Made by a program: the position numbers and the translations under genes | Notes under the pieces: generated by a model | What the model saw: only the letters and a program-made list of their open reading frames with translations | The model's database searches: none | Told to the model about the DNA's origin: nothing | Shown here: positions 24,961 through 37,170 of the stretch, piece after piece | Layout: each line of letters begins with the position of its first letter | Position numbering within the stretch: the first letter of the stretch is position 1 | Assembly (NCBI GenBank): GCA_030272155.1 | Contig: CP126195.1 | Coordinates: 2,959,001 to 3,023,000, forward strand | Length of the DNA stretch: 64,000 nucleotides | Direction of reading: 5' to 3' | From: Tetradesmus obliquus | Lineage: Eukaryota > Chlorophyta > Chlorophyceae > Sphaeropleales > Scenedesmaceae

Positions 24961-27900
24961 ATGGGCAGGGCAGGGCTTCTGTAGAAGCTGCTTGGGTGTC
25001 TGCATGTGCTGTGCCGCTGAGCTGTGTATTGCAGCCGGTGATAGCATGGGCCAAAGTGGTGTAGATACGCACCAACAGCACCTATCAGCGGCTTCGTGGT
25101 TGTCTGCGCATGCGTTGCGGCAGTGGCTCAAAAGGGCCGACTGACTGTTGCATGTGTGCTGTGCGGCGCAGTGTGGTGCTGCCGCCTCTGCGGTTTAGAG
25201 AGAGTGTTGCAGGTTTTGATCAATGTCACTGGCTGCATGAGTGAGTATGTGTTAGTTCCCCAAGTTGCCACCAACAACTGGCCAGCGTAGTGACAAATCG
25301 CGGCCCAAGCTGCATGCAATGTGCATGCCTAGAATCGTCCTATTTGCATGCGAGCAGGGCCTGGCTAACCCATTGCTGGGCAGTCAGATGTAGGTGGTTC
25401 TGGGTGCAGACTGTGTGAGGCATTCTGGTCATGGATACACGTGGCTAGCAGGCAACTGTCCGCAACTGTCATTTGTAGTGTGGTGTTGATGCTTTCTGAG
25501 AAGAAACAGGCTTGTATATACACATATGTTAGCTGTGTTAGACTTGGCAGGGTCGATCTGGTGCATGCACAGATGCATTCATCAAAGTGCAGGGCCAGGG
25601 TGCTTCATGCGACAGCTGTGACAGCAACAGCTCGCCGCACCGCTGCTGCTGCTCCTGCTGCCGCCGTGCTCGCGCTGCAGCATGCTAATCTGTGGTGGCT
25701 TGATCAGACACTCATCTGCAGTGCTGTTCAGTGCTTGCTGTTCGGACGGCTGTTTTGCTGAGTTCTCACTTTTACAGTGTTTCTTCCCTCTTGAAGGCTG
25801 TGTTAGTTCATGCTCAGTGCTCTGGGTTCGAGCTTGCACTGGGCAAATGCGGTTAGCTGTGCTGCTGGCGGTGTGAGGGTCGAAACTTGGTGGCTGCTTG
25901 ACGGGCATTCAGCGCAAGCCGCCAGGCGGTGCTATATTGTGCAGGGTCGTGCTGCCCACGTCGCCTGACTCGCTTCTATTGAAGTTTGGTTGGTGTTGTT
26001 GTAAGCGGCACACATGCAAGGCTGTGTTGTGCACCTGCTGTGCTGGAGCAGGCCATTCAACCCGGGCAAAGATCTTGAAATGAGAGTCCCTGTCACTCTG
26101 CGCTGTTGGGGCACAGCCTGGCTGAGGGGGGCTCAGCGCTGCTAGCAATGTGGAGCTCTCTGGGCCTGTCGAGCCCTTGCAAGGAAACGGGGTACCCCAT
26201 ACCCGGTGTATTACACCCTAGTATGGTACACACCTGTCGCCACTTTCACATAAGCTATTCGAACATGCTATGCTACGAGTCAAACGGTCAGGCAGCACAT
26301 ACACCAAATACAGCATAGTTGCAAACGATGCAGCACCTAACAAGCCAGTGCGTGCACAACAATTTTGTTTCCAGAAGCAGGGGATTCCCTGTGCACGCCA
26401 GCGGTCCACAGGCACACACTGTGTGCCCTGTGGCACGCAGCTGCCGCCTGCAAGCGTGGCGACCCACCGGCTAACGCCGCCCCTGCCGGCAAGCACACGC
26501 CGCACTCGCATGCATGCATATGAGCACACGGCAGTGCATGCATGCACGCCAGCTGCCCCGCGGCCCACCATGCGGATGGGCCATCCAGCTCCCAGCGTTT
26601 ATCCACACGCTATCCTGCTGCGCGCTTCCAACAGCAGCAACCTTCCTGCCAAACATGCAACTCTGCCACCTGCCGGAGAGGCAGAGTGTACACAGAGGAG
26701 CAGGGACTTGCAGTGCTGTGATACTGCAGGTGCTGAGCGACTGCAAAGCACATACGTGGCGCAGACCATCTGTGACGCGATTTAACAAATATTCAACCTG
26801 CCCTTCACAACAGCCACGTGTTCACAGTGTACTCAGGCCAAGAACCGCAGATATGCCCATCTATGCGGGCGCTACTGATGCAAGAGCCAGCAGCCTGCCG
26901 CATGATGCAAGCAACCTCAGCACGGCAGATGTAAGACAGCCAGGATCTGTGTGATGCATTGTGGTCTCAAGTAATGCAATGTGCTGTGCACTGCAGCAAT
27001 AGAAGTGCAGCGAGTGCATTTCAACCTATCTGTCAGCATCAATACTTCAGCACTTGGCGAGACTTGCTTTGCGCCCGTTTGCTGCACAACAATCTGCTGC
27101 ATGCAGCCCAGGATGTGGGAGCAAGGCTGCCCCATACCGCCCACGAAGGCGGCACCAACAGATAACCACACAAACCAAATGTATCCTTGTGTTTCAAAGC
27201 GTTTTGAACTGCAACAGATCAACGCAACTTGTGGTGCAGGCACGTGATAGCCAGCAACGTGGACAATGGCAGTAGCGCCCTTCAAGCAGTCATATCGTGC
27301 AGGCAGCCCAAAGAGTGGACATGGAAACGCCGCGGTGGATGCCGAATTGGTACAAAGCTGCTGCAGCATGTGGCATAACACACTGGTGGTACTTGCTGCT
27401 GCTTCACGAATATGCACTTGTATCATCAGGTGGCAATCAAACGCACTGTGCACAGCAGCATGCCATGCCAGCAGGTGCTGCCGCCCTCATCATCCCAGCA
27501 GCTGCTGGTCAGCTCTTGATGTTCTACCTGGAAAGCCACCAGAGTCTGATTACGCTTACGGCCACATCAGGGGAGTCACTGCAGCAACAGGTTGCTGCAG
27601 CCGTCATCAATTGTGGTTGTGCTACAACCACAGTCAGTGGCGGTGGCTGTGCTTTCGCTGCCATGGGAAGAAGCTGCAGGTCGGCTGCTCTTTGCTGCTC
27701 TTGCTGCTCTCCTCTGCCAGAGGGGCTGCAGGACCGCCCGGCGCTTCCTGCAGTGCAGTATTCAGCGGCCCATGATGAGCAATTTGAGCGACCAATTCTG
27801 CTTGTATCGGCCTGTTGATGGCTGTTGCAAGTTGCAGCACAACATGCAGCAGTACCTCCTGAACACATCATCCTATTAAATTTGGTGGTGTGGTACTTAA

Positions 27901-28158
27901 GCTTACTCCCATGTGCAGCACTGTGCTGCATCGTGTGCCTGTCGCACCTTGAAGATGCTGCTGAGGCTGTGTCCTGGAGTCGAGACACCGGGGCTGAACA
28001 GAGTGTCCTCATCTGTTACAACGCTGGAGCATGGTGCCGTGATGCTGAGACCCTTCCTGCTGGACTGCATGGTGCTCAAATATGTTTGCCTGCTGCTGCC
28101 AGGTGCTCGCTGTTCAGTTTCGTGCCTGTGGCCACCACAGCGCTCTACTGCCCGAAGT

Positions 28159-28383
28159 CTAAGGAGCAGTAGAATATCTGAGACGAATTGAAGACTCCTG
28201 TATCACAAGGTCGGCAGCAAGTAGGGGAGTTTTTGACTTGCGTTGAGTGGCGCGAAACAGCTGACGCAGGTTGCTGAGGTTGGGTAGCACCGTTGAGTTG
28301 TTGTTCAGACGTGTCTTTCTGTGTTTACCGATGAGTTGCTCCTCAGCTTCGTCGAAGTACCGAACAAACTCCGTACGTGTCAT
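28159..28383 (-). CDS. Small hypothetical ORF of 74 residues
   Basis: An ATG at 28383 opens a complete frame beginning MTRTEFVRYFDEAEEQLIGK and ending IRLRYSTAP. Composition is mixed and charged, with no poly-Ala, poly-Gln or poly-Ser and no CTG bias, unlike the surrounding shadows. It could be a real small protein or the remnant of an inserted element. It lies 150 bp from the HMOX1 start on the other strand. I do not recognise it. Confidence 0.3.
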   Translation of the reverse strand: MTRTEFVRYFDEAEEQLIGKHRKTRLNNNSTVLPNLSNLRQLFRATQRKSKTPLLAADLVIQESSIRLRYSTAP

Positions 28384-28534
28384 GACACCGAGTGTTCTGT
28401 CCCCTCGGCAAAGCTCAGTTGTGCTTCATCAGTCCTTCCCGACGTTGACGGTTCAAAGTAGGCTGGGTTACAAGTGTTTGTTCACGGTGTAGCTGTGTGG
28501 CAGATCTTTCTTGGCATACGCTAGACTCGGCAGG

Positions 28535-30469
28535 ATGTTGCACGCCTCACGATCGCTGCAAGGTTGCCGGCAAACTAGTGTGCAACAGTCATGCAGAGCT
28601 GTGCCGATACAGGCGGGCAGAAGGCGGGCGGTGCACGTAGTAGCGCATGGAGCACCCTCGGCCAGTGCCCAGAAGGGCCTGAAGATGACAGGTGGGCATG
28701 CAATCAACCCGGTAACGGATTCTGCTTATCAACAAATGCCCGTGGGTGAGCGAGCTGGAGGCCCTGCTGCAGGTTTCGTGGGCGAGATGCGTGCTGTAGC
28801 GATGAAGCTGCACACCAAGGAGCAGGCGCCTAAGGAGGGCGGCATCGAGGCACCCAAGCCTGCTGTGGTGGGTGGCTGGATTTCATGGGCAGCTGCATAG
28901 CGCCAATGGGCAGCCTGCACCGGCCAGACTGGAGGCGAGCAGCACACTGCGTGGCAGCAGCTGCAGGCCTGTGTGCATGGAAACCATCAGCAGTGTAAAG
29001 TCTTCACTGATGCTGGGACTGCGTGCAACATATCCTTTTTAAATTTTGCATGTGTCTCTGCTGCTTGCAGTGGGCTCCCACGCTGAAGGGCTACCTGCAG
29101 TTCCTGGCAGAGTCAGAGGTTGTGTATGATGCCTTTGAGAGCGCCCTGCAGGAGGCATCTCACCCAGAATGTGAGCTTCCTGCAAGCAGTTAGCAGCAGC
29201 TAACGGCCGGTGCTATCAGGTTCTGAGTTCTGCTCCCAACAACAGCTGTGCCACTCTGCTCTCACACCACAGCATGCAGCTGCATCCGGCATCTCGCAGC
29301 GCACAGGCACACTGCAGCCGTGTGTGTCTCTTCACCCGTTCGTCTGTGGTGCTCGCTGCTGTGACTGCTGTCTTGTCTGCACACAGACGCCAAGTTCCAG
29401 AACACAGGCCTAGAGCGCACCGCAGCGCTGCGGGAGGACATCAAGTGGATGCAGCAGACGTACAACCTGCCGGCCCCTGTGGTTGAGGGGGATGGGCCAG
29501 GCAAGCGCTATGCGCTGCACCTGCAGCAGCTGGCGCGTGACGACCCTCAGTACTTCATCTGCCACTACTACAACTTCTTCTTTGCACACACCGCTGGCGG
29601 CCGCATGATTGGCACCAAGGTGCGGCGGATTGAGCAGCAGGCTGATGAGTCAGCAGGAGCCCTCCTGCAAGCAACAGGTCTTTGCCGATGGCGACATGTA
29701 GCAGCAGCAGGATAGAGCTCGAATGGGATGCCGGCAGGCGTGGCATTCCTAGCTCGGAATCAAAGAGGCTGTGTGCAACTGGCGGACCTTATCAAGCATC
29801 TGCTTGATTAACGGCGTCTGGGGCAGCTGCTTAGCAGCAGCTGTGGCAACCAAGGAGCAGTGCGCAAGTGTGTGCCATGTGCGCAGTGAGGTTGCCAGCC
29901 TGGCCTTCGACAAAAAGCAATGGCCATCCACCAGCAAAGCAGTTGATGATACGAAATGCCGGCCTTCTGCTGTACCATGCTTCATCCCTTGCAAGCGCAC
30001 TATTTCACCAAAACTCTCTCTCACACCCTGTGCAACCATACAACACCACACACACAGGTCGCCCAGATGCTGCTTGACGGCAAGGACCTGCAGTTCTACC
30101 AGTACAACGGTGATGTCAGTGAGCTGCTTGACGGCGTGCGTGCCAGCCTCAACGAGCTGGCGGAGCACTGGACGCGCGAGCAGAAGGACCATTGCCTGCG
30201 CGAGACACAGGATGCCTTCCGGGTGAGACGATGAACAGCTCATAGACCTGCTTGCCGCTGCGCTGTCGCATGCTACCACGCTGCTGCTGTTTGCTTGTTC
30301 ACGCTGGATGATGGGCGTGTTGTGTTTCTTGCATGCACCCATCACCCCTTAGTTTGTGCCAGGCATCCGCTGTCTCTCACGCGAGCTGCTGTTGCTGCCG
30401 CCCGTCTTGCTGCTGCTCGTGCTGCTGCTGCAGTACTCTGGCATGCTGATGAAGTGCATGACTGAGTAG
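28535..30469 (+). CDS. HMOX1: Plastid heme oxygenase (bilin synthesis)
   Basis: Five exons, 28535-28867, 29071-29170, 29387-29619, 30058-30222 and 30434-30469, give 288 residues. The N-terminal about 40 residues (MLHASRSLQGCRQTS..) form a transit peptide. MRAVAMKLHTKEQAPKEGG carries the proximal heme-ligand His of the plant/cyanobacterial HO1 family. WAPTLKGYLQFLAESEVVYD, LREDIKWM and YNFFFAHTAGGRMIG complete the all-helical fold. The last exon (YSGMLMKCMTE) follows a CTG run and matches the usual AFKYSG end of the family, so reading through 30360-30433 as coding was rejected. The enzyme opens heme to biliverdin in the plastid with ferredoxin as electron donor, feeding bilin signalling. This gene shows no obvious exon copies. 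Confidence 0.93.
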
Positions 30470-31941
30470 GCGCAGCAGCTGGTGTGTTGTGACGAGCAGG
30501 GCGTGCTTACAGCTGACAGGGCAGGGCTGGAAGCGCTGGCAGGCTCTGAGGCCTGCACTGGGGTGCAGCACTGCTGGAACAGCCTGACTGGCGGCTGCAG
30601 CTGGGCGTTGTCGCTGGCAATGTTGTGGCAGCAGCAGCGAAGCTGCGGCTGCTGGTGCAGCAGTTCTGCCAGCGCTGCAGCAGCTGCAGCTGCTGCTCAA
30701 TTGCAGCAGACAGAGCAAACCCCTTGGAGTTGTCGGTACTGCTGATGCTGCTGGGTGTCAAGTGCCTGGGTATTCGGCCAGTGGGGTCTCTCACAATGTG
30801 CAAAGTTGCAAACGGTGTGCCTGCAACAGTGGTGAGGCCCAGGCGGGGAAGGAGTGAGTGAGATTTGAGTGTTGTGCTTCTAGGTGTGTATTGTGCACAT
30901 CTGTGTAGTTGCCACTGTCAGCAGCGGCACGTCACCGGAGCACTTCCGCAGCTTTGCAGTGTGTATGCTTACTATGACTAGCAGGGTGTGCTGTGTGTAT
31001 TCAACTTCCATCTGCCCTACAAAACATAGTAGGTGCTGCCTTAGTGGGGGCAGAACAGTGCGTGCCTGTCCTGCGGTCAACAGGCAACACCTGAGCCAGC
31101 GCTTTCAGGCGTGATAGGGGTGAGCAACTGGCCCAGGCAACACGCTGTGCGCATCCCAGGTGCCTTTGCTCTATTGCTGGCACCCCTACTGCCTGTGGTG
31201 CATACTGGCGTGGCGCGGAGGGGTGGTGATGGATGGGCCAGGGCGCATGTGTCAGGCCTCCGTGCCATGTGCGCATGCCGTGGCGTGCGGTTGTGGTTGC
31301 TGATACCGCAGTCCATTCAGCCAGCCCTGTCCACGTTGCTTGCATTGGCTCTCTCTGTCATGGCGGCGTATATCCTCGGCTGCGGCTGCTACAGCTGGTG
31401 TGGCAGCACATATGTCCAGCAGTGCAGTGAAGCTGCGCAGCTTGTCTTGACCTGGTGTATCCTGGCAGGGTGTTGGGTTCTGCCTTCGTCTGCAGCCTTG
31501 TGCTCCACAAGCGTGTTTGAGGCAGTGGCTTCCTGGCTGTTTCGGGTTGCTAACCACAGGTGGCGCATCATGCACAAAGTTTGTGACTGCCAGTAGCAGT
31601 TGCCTTGAAGTGCGATGTTAGCGCAGCAGATCTGTACAGACTCATTGGCTATGCTATGTCACATAGTGTTCCGTACGTTAACGTTCTCAACCTGATCTCA
31701 TCGTCAGTTGGTACCTTGGAGTTCGAATATAGGTCGAGCCTTCAAGGGTCGAGGTCAGGCTTGAAGCTCAACCCCAACAAAGCTTGTGAACACCATCGGT
31801 ATGGCGGGCGTGTTACTAACCACATCTTCACATACATTGCAATGTCTGTGGCACAGCTGTGCCCGCCGCAGACTAGTCCAAGTACTTGGTAACAATGCCC
31901 AGAACGCGACGAGAAAACAGGTACTTGCTAATCACCCATCA
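30470..31941. other. Convergent 3' regions of HMOX1 and the DUF1499 gene
   Basis: No exon with family resemblance was seen. Open frames such as 31111-31596 are Cys/Trp/Ala-rich and unsupported. The stretch is best read as two 3' UTRs plus spacer. Confidence 0.5.
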
Positions 31942-33268
31942 TCAGTCCGATCCTTGAAAGCCCTCCGCCCTCAGGTTCAGGTCTTTGCTGTAGTCAAGCC
32001 CAGGTGGCGGCGTGGGCCCAAAGTCGTCAAACGGCGACTCCCCAAAGAACAGCGCGCGCCGCCTGTTGCGCAGGATGGGCACCTCCTCCCAGCCCAGCCG
32101 AATGCGCACTGCCTCCAGCAGCTGCCCTGGCTGGCCACCCATGATGCTCAGCAGCGCGGAGCTGAGGAAGCCAATGTTTGCTGCAGCAGCAGTGCTGGTG
32201 CTGCTGCTGGTAGTGGTGGTGGCGCCTGTGGCGGAAGTGGAGGGCGAGCTGGGGCTTGGCTGCTGCTGCTGAGGCGCTGCACGTACTGCTACCTGCAAAC
32301 AGGATGGCCGCAATGCAGATCAGAGCACATTCACCCTCCTGCGCCAGGCCTGAGCATCAGAGGGGGCATCAAGGCAGCGACTATAGCTAGCTGTGCTTGG
32401 GGTGCACGCTGTGTAGCACACTCGCATGTGCAGCATGCACCCTTGATCTTGCGCAAGTGCCAGGCAAGCATTACGCTAGCAACCCTGCAGCAGAGACAAC
32501 AGCATCCATCAGCATCACCAGCACACCTGCCTCTGCAGACTTCACCAGTGCACACATGCTGTAATGTCAACACAGACAACCTAAAGGCACCTAGAGACAA
32601 CCTGAAAGCCAGAGAAACTGCACTAGTGCACTCAGCAGCTCACCGTGTTGTCATTTTCAGCAAACAGAAACTCCAGGTCCACAAGCCTGCCACTTGACCC
32701 TGCCACTCCTGGCGTGCTCCATATGGCGTACACGTAGTCGCCCCGCTGCTGCTGCACAGACGCGCCCAGCTCCTGCGCAGCACCAAAGGCATCACCCACA
32801 GCTGAAATGCACGCAAGAGGACGAAACTACGGGTCTTGACCCACAGAACCGAGGTAAGTAAAGTTGGACAATCTAGTGCATGAACAATGCAAAGCTGCGC
32901 ACCTTCAAGCATTGCTGTAAGTGCACAACTACGCACAAGCATGTACTCCTGGGTGTGCACATCAAGCCAAGCCTTCTGCCTCGAGCAGCAAAGGTAGCGC
33001 CTGGCAATCAAACCCTCGCTGCGTCCACACTCACTTTGCAAAGACCTATCCAAACACACACTCTGCACAAAGAACGCAGCAGCTGCCCTGCAGCACCTCT
33101 AGTGCCATACACATAGTGTCATCACATCATGTTACTTCACATTTACATGCTGTCGCAATCATTCGCCGCTGGTCTATCAACCAGGTCCCTCACTGCCACT
33201 GCCTGGCTGCCATACTGTACTGTAGTCATCTTCATTTTGCTGCAATCCAAGCATTGTTTACACAGCAT

Positions 33269-33301
<33 letters not shown>

Positions 33302-33832
33302 CTCCCCCCACCTCTAGTGTGTCTACCAGGTCCCTCACTGCCACCGCCTGGCTGCCATCAAACTGCCAAGGGGCCACAAAGTGGGGCGGTCGGTCATCAT
33401 AGCTAGAGGAGCAGGGGTCGATGCCGCTGCAGCTGCCTAGGGTGCCGTCAACAGGGCCCAAACCTGATGCAGCGGCAGCAGGACCAGACGCAGCAGGATT
33501 GAAAGGGGTGTGCATTGGATTCATGAGGCTGCAATTGCAGAGCTAACAACGAATCATGTGGCATCCTGTGCAACAGCAACAGGCCTGTGCCTGTGGTCCT
33601 TACATGTTGGGCATGTGCCACCGAAGCTTGCTACATCATCAGCATCTGCTCCTGCTGCCGATGATGGATGCTCGCCAGTCAACAGCAGGAAAGGAGATGC
33701 AAGCAATGCATGTAGGACTTGGCGCCTTGGCGCTGCTCTGCATGCCACTTTTGATCTGCTACTGCTTCTGTTAGTGCTACTGCACCTGCTCAGCTGACGC
33801 TGGTGCTGGAGTTGTTGCGTAGACGACATCAT
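31942..33832 (-). CDS. DUF1499-family protein, probable thylakoid lumen
   Basis: Exons 33832-33604, 33463-33312, 32975-32903, 32801-32644 and 32292-31942 join in phase to about 320 residues. The N-terminus has a Ser/Arg-rich transit region, then a twin-arginine RRQVLHALLASPFLLL hydrophobic stretch and SSAAGA, which suggests Tat export to the lumen. The body shows LGPVDGTLGSCSGIDPCSSS, DDRPPHFVAPWQFDGSQA, DYVYAIWSTPG, RLVDLEFLFAENDNT and WEEVPILRNRRRALFFGESP. This is the layout I associate with DUF1499 proteins of plastids and bacteria. Its biochemical role is unknown. Exon 3 was chosen on phase and is the weakest. A Gln/Ser/Thr linker of about 40 residues splits the domain at the start of the last exon. 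The gene is head-to-head with the INSIG-like gene. Confidence 0.75.
33174..33216 (-). repeat. Downstream copy of the DUF1499 gene exon 2 end
   Basis: The bases encoding GSQAVAVRDLVD at the exon end (33360-33312) recur here with few changes, and the donor has been lost. A CAG/CTG run lies between the two. Confidence 0.85.
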
Positions 33833-34070
33833 CGTATCTAAAAACAACAAGCTTGCTCATGTGATTGACGTTGTGGCAGGTACGGGATGGAACGTTGCGG
33901 CAGCGAACAGCAATGCACTTGGTTGGTGGTCCAAAGCCCTAGCATCCCTCGAACCATCATTTGTGACATACCACCACTGCGTAAATGACCCTTTACATGT
34001 AATTACAGCGACCGACGTTTCGATCGTGTCCAATGCGTGCAGCCTGCAGCTAAAAGTTCGCTTCATCAGC
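33833..34070. promoter_or_regulatory. Shared 238-bp divergent promoter region
   Basis: Only 238 bases separate the start codons of the DUF1499 gene (minus) and the INSIG-like gene (plus). The segment lacks triplet repeats and is comparatively AT-rich. No defined element was identified. Co-regulation is inference from geometry. Confidence 0.5.
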
Positions 34071-34795
34071 ATGTCTCAGTTGCTACTGAACTTCAGCAAG
34101 TGCTGCCATCCAGCACGAAGCAACCTTGGTAGTCAAAGACAAACTCATTGTATTAGGCTCTCAGTCCGAAACAAAGCCAGCAGGAGCGACAGTAGCAATG
34201 CAGCAGCAGCACAGCCAGCAGCAGCTGGCAGTCCACCCTACAGCTTTTTCCTTCCCAGGCAGGCTGTAGCACTGTTTGCATCAGGTGCAGTGCTTGGGCC
34301 ATTCTGTGATGGACTTCACTCCCAGCACGATGTCCTGCACTACGCCAACCCCAGCATCAAGCTGCAGCTGCAGCTAGGTGAGCTCCTGTGCCAGCCGCAG
34401 TACATGCTGTCAACAACCTCAAGCCGGTTGGTGCGACAAAGCAGATGCAGCAGTTAATGCAGCAGCTTGCAGGCACCAGCTATTTCTTGGCTGTGCTGCT
34501 GCCAGCAAGCGCGACAGGTGCACAAACCACAGCAGGGTTTCCGCATTATCAGCCCTGTACAGGGCAACATGTAAATAGGACGATTTTAAGCATGGTAAAA
34601 GCAACATGTTTCTAACGTTGATGCAAATGTGCAGATCACACAGTTACCAGGAGCTTCATCAACATAACTCCAACAGAACCAACTGACTGGCATGCAGGCG
34701 GTGTGTCGTGGTCTTTTGAGACATGCTGGTGGGTGCCGCTGCTGTTTGGGCTGGCGGGGCTCATCCTAGGCCTGGCTGTGCCGCTACTGGATGAA

Positions 34796-34828
<33 letters not shown>

Positions 34829-34955
34829 CAGCAGAGAGGCCAGCAGCAGCAGCAGCGGCTGTTAGGTAAGCTGTTTGGGCTGGCTGGGCTTATTTCGGGC
34901 GTGGCTGTGCCGCTGCTGGATGAACTGGCAGCAGCACAGCAGGGAGGCCAGTAGT

Positions 34956-34989
<34 letters not shown>

Positions 34990-36043
34990 GCAGCGGTTGT
35001 TAGGTGAGCTGCCATAGCTGGTGGAGCTGAGGCAGCAGCAGAAGCAGAAGAAGCAGCAGGGACACAGTTGTTGCTGGCACCTGCGCGGGCATGCTGGGGC
35101 AGCGCAGCAACTGATGCATTGCGCCACGAGAAGCACTCAACGGCGAACGGCCTAACGCAAGCAGGGTAGCAAGCACGCAGCAGCAGCTCTGACCGGCCCC
35201 TCTTTACAGCAACTGGTCAACTGCAGCGATCTGTTGTGCAACTGTATGTGTGGTGACTGTTTGTGCAGGTGCAGCAGCCAATGCGCCGCTGGACCCCGCC
35301 TGGCCTGCTGTGCTGCTGTGCATCAGCCTTTTCGTGGCGCAGGTAAGAGTTTTTTTCCAAAAATTCTCATAACTTCTCAGGTTGTTTCTATTCCGGCCCA
35401 ATGAGCCTGTCATTGGCTTCCCACGTGGGCAAAGAAAGTGTAAAACAAGTTGTGCGCGGGGGATGAGATTGGGCTGCAGCTGCGCTCGCCTGATATGAAG
35501 TGCAATGTCAATGCACATTTGCGCTGCCTTCCTGCTGACTTCGGAAATCAAGCACTGCAAAGGTGGCTACGGGCAACAGCTGCTGGCATACTTCTGCAAG
35601 TTCATGCCTTGTATCACGCGTGTTTCTGTACCTCTTCGTGCAAATCTGCTGAAGTTTTGACCCATCAATGCTTCCATGCCGCTGGTGCTGGTGCTGACTT
35701 GCAGTATGGCTTGAGTGGCATTCTGGAGCAGCCCACCCTTGGTCAAGTCCTGCTGCCTGACATCCCGATCCCTACCTTGGACACCCTACTGTTCACCTAC
35801 GCAATGCTCCACTGGCTGGTGTTTGACAAAACCCCGCAAGGGTTTGGCATGGCGTCACTCACAGCAGTCTGCGGGCCTGCGGTTGAGATGCTTTTGATCA
35901 ATGTGCTGCAGCTGTATCATTATAGCCACCCTGTTGTGTTGGGTGTGCCGACGTGGATTCCGTGGGTGTATTTCTGTGGGGGGCCGGCCGTGGGGAACCT
36001 AGGCAGGCGAGTGTGGAGCCAGTTAAAGTCAAGCACCCAGTGA
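34071..36043 (+). CDS. INSIG-like multi-pass membrane protein
   Basis: Exons 34071-34377, 34698-34865, 35269-35342 and 35705-36043 give 295 residues. The first about 55 residues are Ser/Arg/Ala-rich with no acidic cluster, like a plastid transit peptide. Membrane segments follow: QAVALFASGAVLGPF, WWVPLLFGLAGLILGLAVPL, AWPAVLLCISLFVAQYG, TLLFTYAMLHWLVFD and WIPWVYFCGGPAVGNLGRRV. The order matches the INSIG family: WWVPPCCG-, FDRSRSGFGLG- and GGITMGNIGRQ-like blocks in the animal proteins, recalled from general knowledge. The Asp in VFDKTPQGFGM sits where animal Insig has its functionally important Asp. Animal Insig retains Scap and HMG-CoA reductase in the ER. No such partner is implied here and the location may be plastid. 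A poly-Ala/Gln insert (exon 2 end) lies in a loop. Confidence 0.8.
34866..34995 (+). repeat. Downstream copy of the INSIG-like exon 2 end
   Basis: FGLAGLISGVAVPLLDELAA, an in-frame TAG, a CAG run and CGGTTGTTAG|GTGAG repeat the end of exon 2 (FGLAGLILGLAVPLLDELAA ... RLL|GTAAG). The stop makes inclusion non-productive. Confidence 0.9.
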
Positions 36044-37170
36044 CAAGGGCCGTGATGCCGCCGTTGACATAGAGGTTGTGTAACATTACAAAGATGGGAA
36101 CCATACCCATCAACCCAACGACCATGAACAAATCATCCACCCTAGCCTCCGTGCAGACCAGGACAAATCCACGGCAGCAACACACAACACACCACTGGCA
36201 AGAGTATGCCGCTGAGCACCCGGCTCCTGATTATCATCGTGTGCGCAAACGCATGCGAGGCGGATGGCAGCCACTCGCCAGATACCCTACTACAGCGGAC
36301 AGTGATGCGCCGCCAAAAGCTGCTGCAATGCCTTGGCAGGATGACTGGCCTCATCATCAGCCTAGCTGCCATCAAAGCTGTCAGGTGAGTGCATGCACGT
36401 GCATACACGTGCCACGGTACCAAGCAACTGAATGGCCGAGCAACACATGCACAGTGCAGCACGTCTGTGCACAGACTCGAAGGAAGCAGGCACAGCTGCG
36501 CACGTGCACGGCATGTACGCAGAGTGCACGGAGTGACAGAGAAGAGCTGCAGCTTCACACCTGCATGCAACTGCGCTGTGCACGGCTGACACAACGAGTG
36601 CCACGGCACAATGCTGCGCACAGTGAGCCGCGGCCAGTGCATGGAATGCGCTGCTGCTGTGGTTTAAATGTGCATGTGCAACACAGTTGAGCAGCCACTG
36701 GCGACACCGTGCAGGCGCACAGCATAGCCAGCACAGCGTGATGCGTCTCGTGCGTGACGGCTCGCAGCCATGGTGAGCTCACGCACAAACGTGCTGTGAA
36801 CGCCGGCACGGCAACAGCAGAGCAATGGGTGGCACCAGTCAGCCATGGAGAGTCACAGCTGCCAGAAGTAGTCACTACTGCTGTACTGCTGCTGCTGTGC
36901 TGCTGCTGCTGCCATCCTGCTGCACGCCTGTGCAGGGCGGTGGGCGTGAGGTGTGTGGTGTGCAGGAGAGGCTTGGTAGACAGGTGGTCAGCGCTGCTTT
37001 TTTGCCACCAGCCTCCAGATACAGCTGCTCATGCTTCTGAGCATCTGGCTGTAGTGACTGTGCAATGGCGAGATAGCATGCCGCCATTGCTCAGCGCCAG
37101 ACCTACACCATGCCATCCACATGTAGTATGGTGACTGTGATATGGGTGAATAGTAGTTTGCCACAATTGC
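36044..37170. other. Convergent 3' regions of the INSIG-like gene and WDR83
   Basis: A TGTAA signal at 36079-36083 lies about 40 bases after the INSIG-like stop. The rest (36100-37100) contains many TGCA/CACGTG-type short words but no supported exon. Confidence 0.5.

Larger units (their letters stand above)
24840..28534. other. Long intergenic stretch without a recognised gene
   Basis: After the duplicated terminal end there is no recognisable exon. Frames at 26270-26785 and 27266-27818 are open but show no domain, no signal peptide and no exon-exon continuation. A different-looking small frame is listed separately at 28159-28383. The last part should contain the HMOX1 promoter. Confidence 0.5.

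Noticed and set aside
26270..27818. Open frames between ABC1K3 and HMOX1
   Set aside because: Cys/His/Ala-rich random-looking residues, no domain, no splice continuation and no signal peptide.
30361..30433. HMOX1 coding continued through a Leu-rich stretch (ELLLLPPVLLLL)
   Set aside because: A membrane anchor here would be odd for this enzyme. The stretch is a CTG run before an acceptor, and the family's AFKYSG-type end follows exactly after it.
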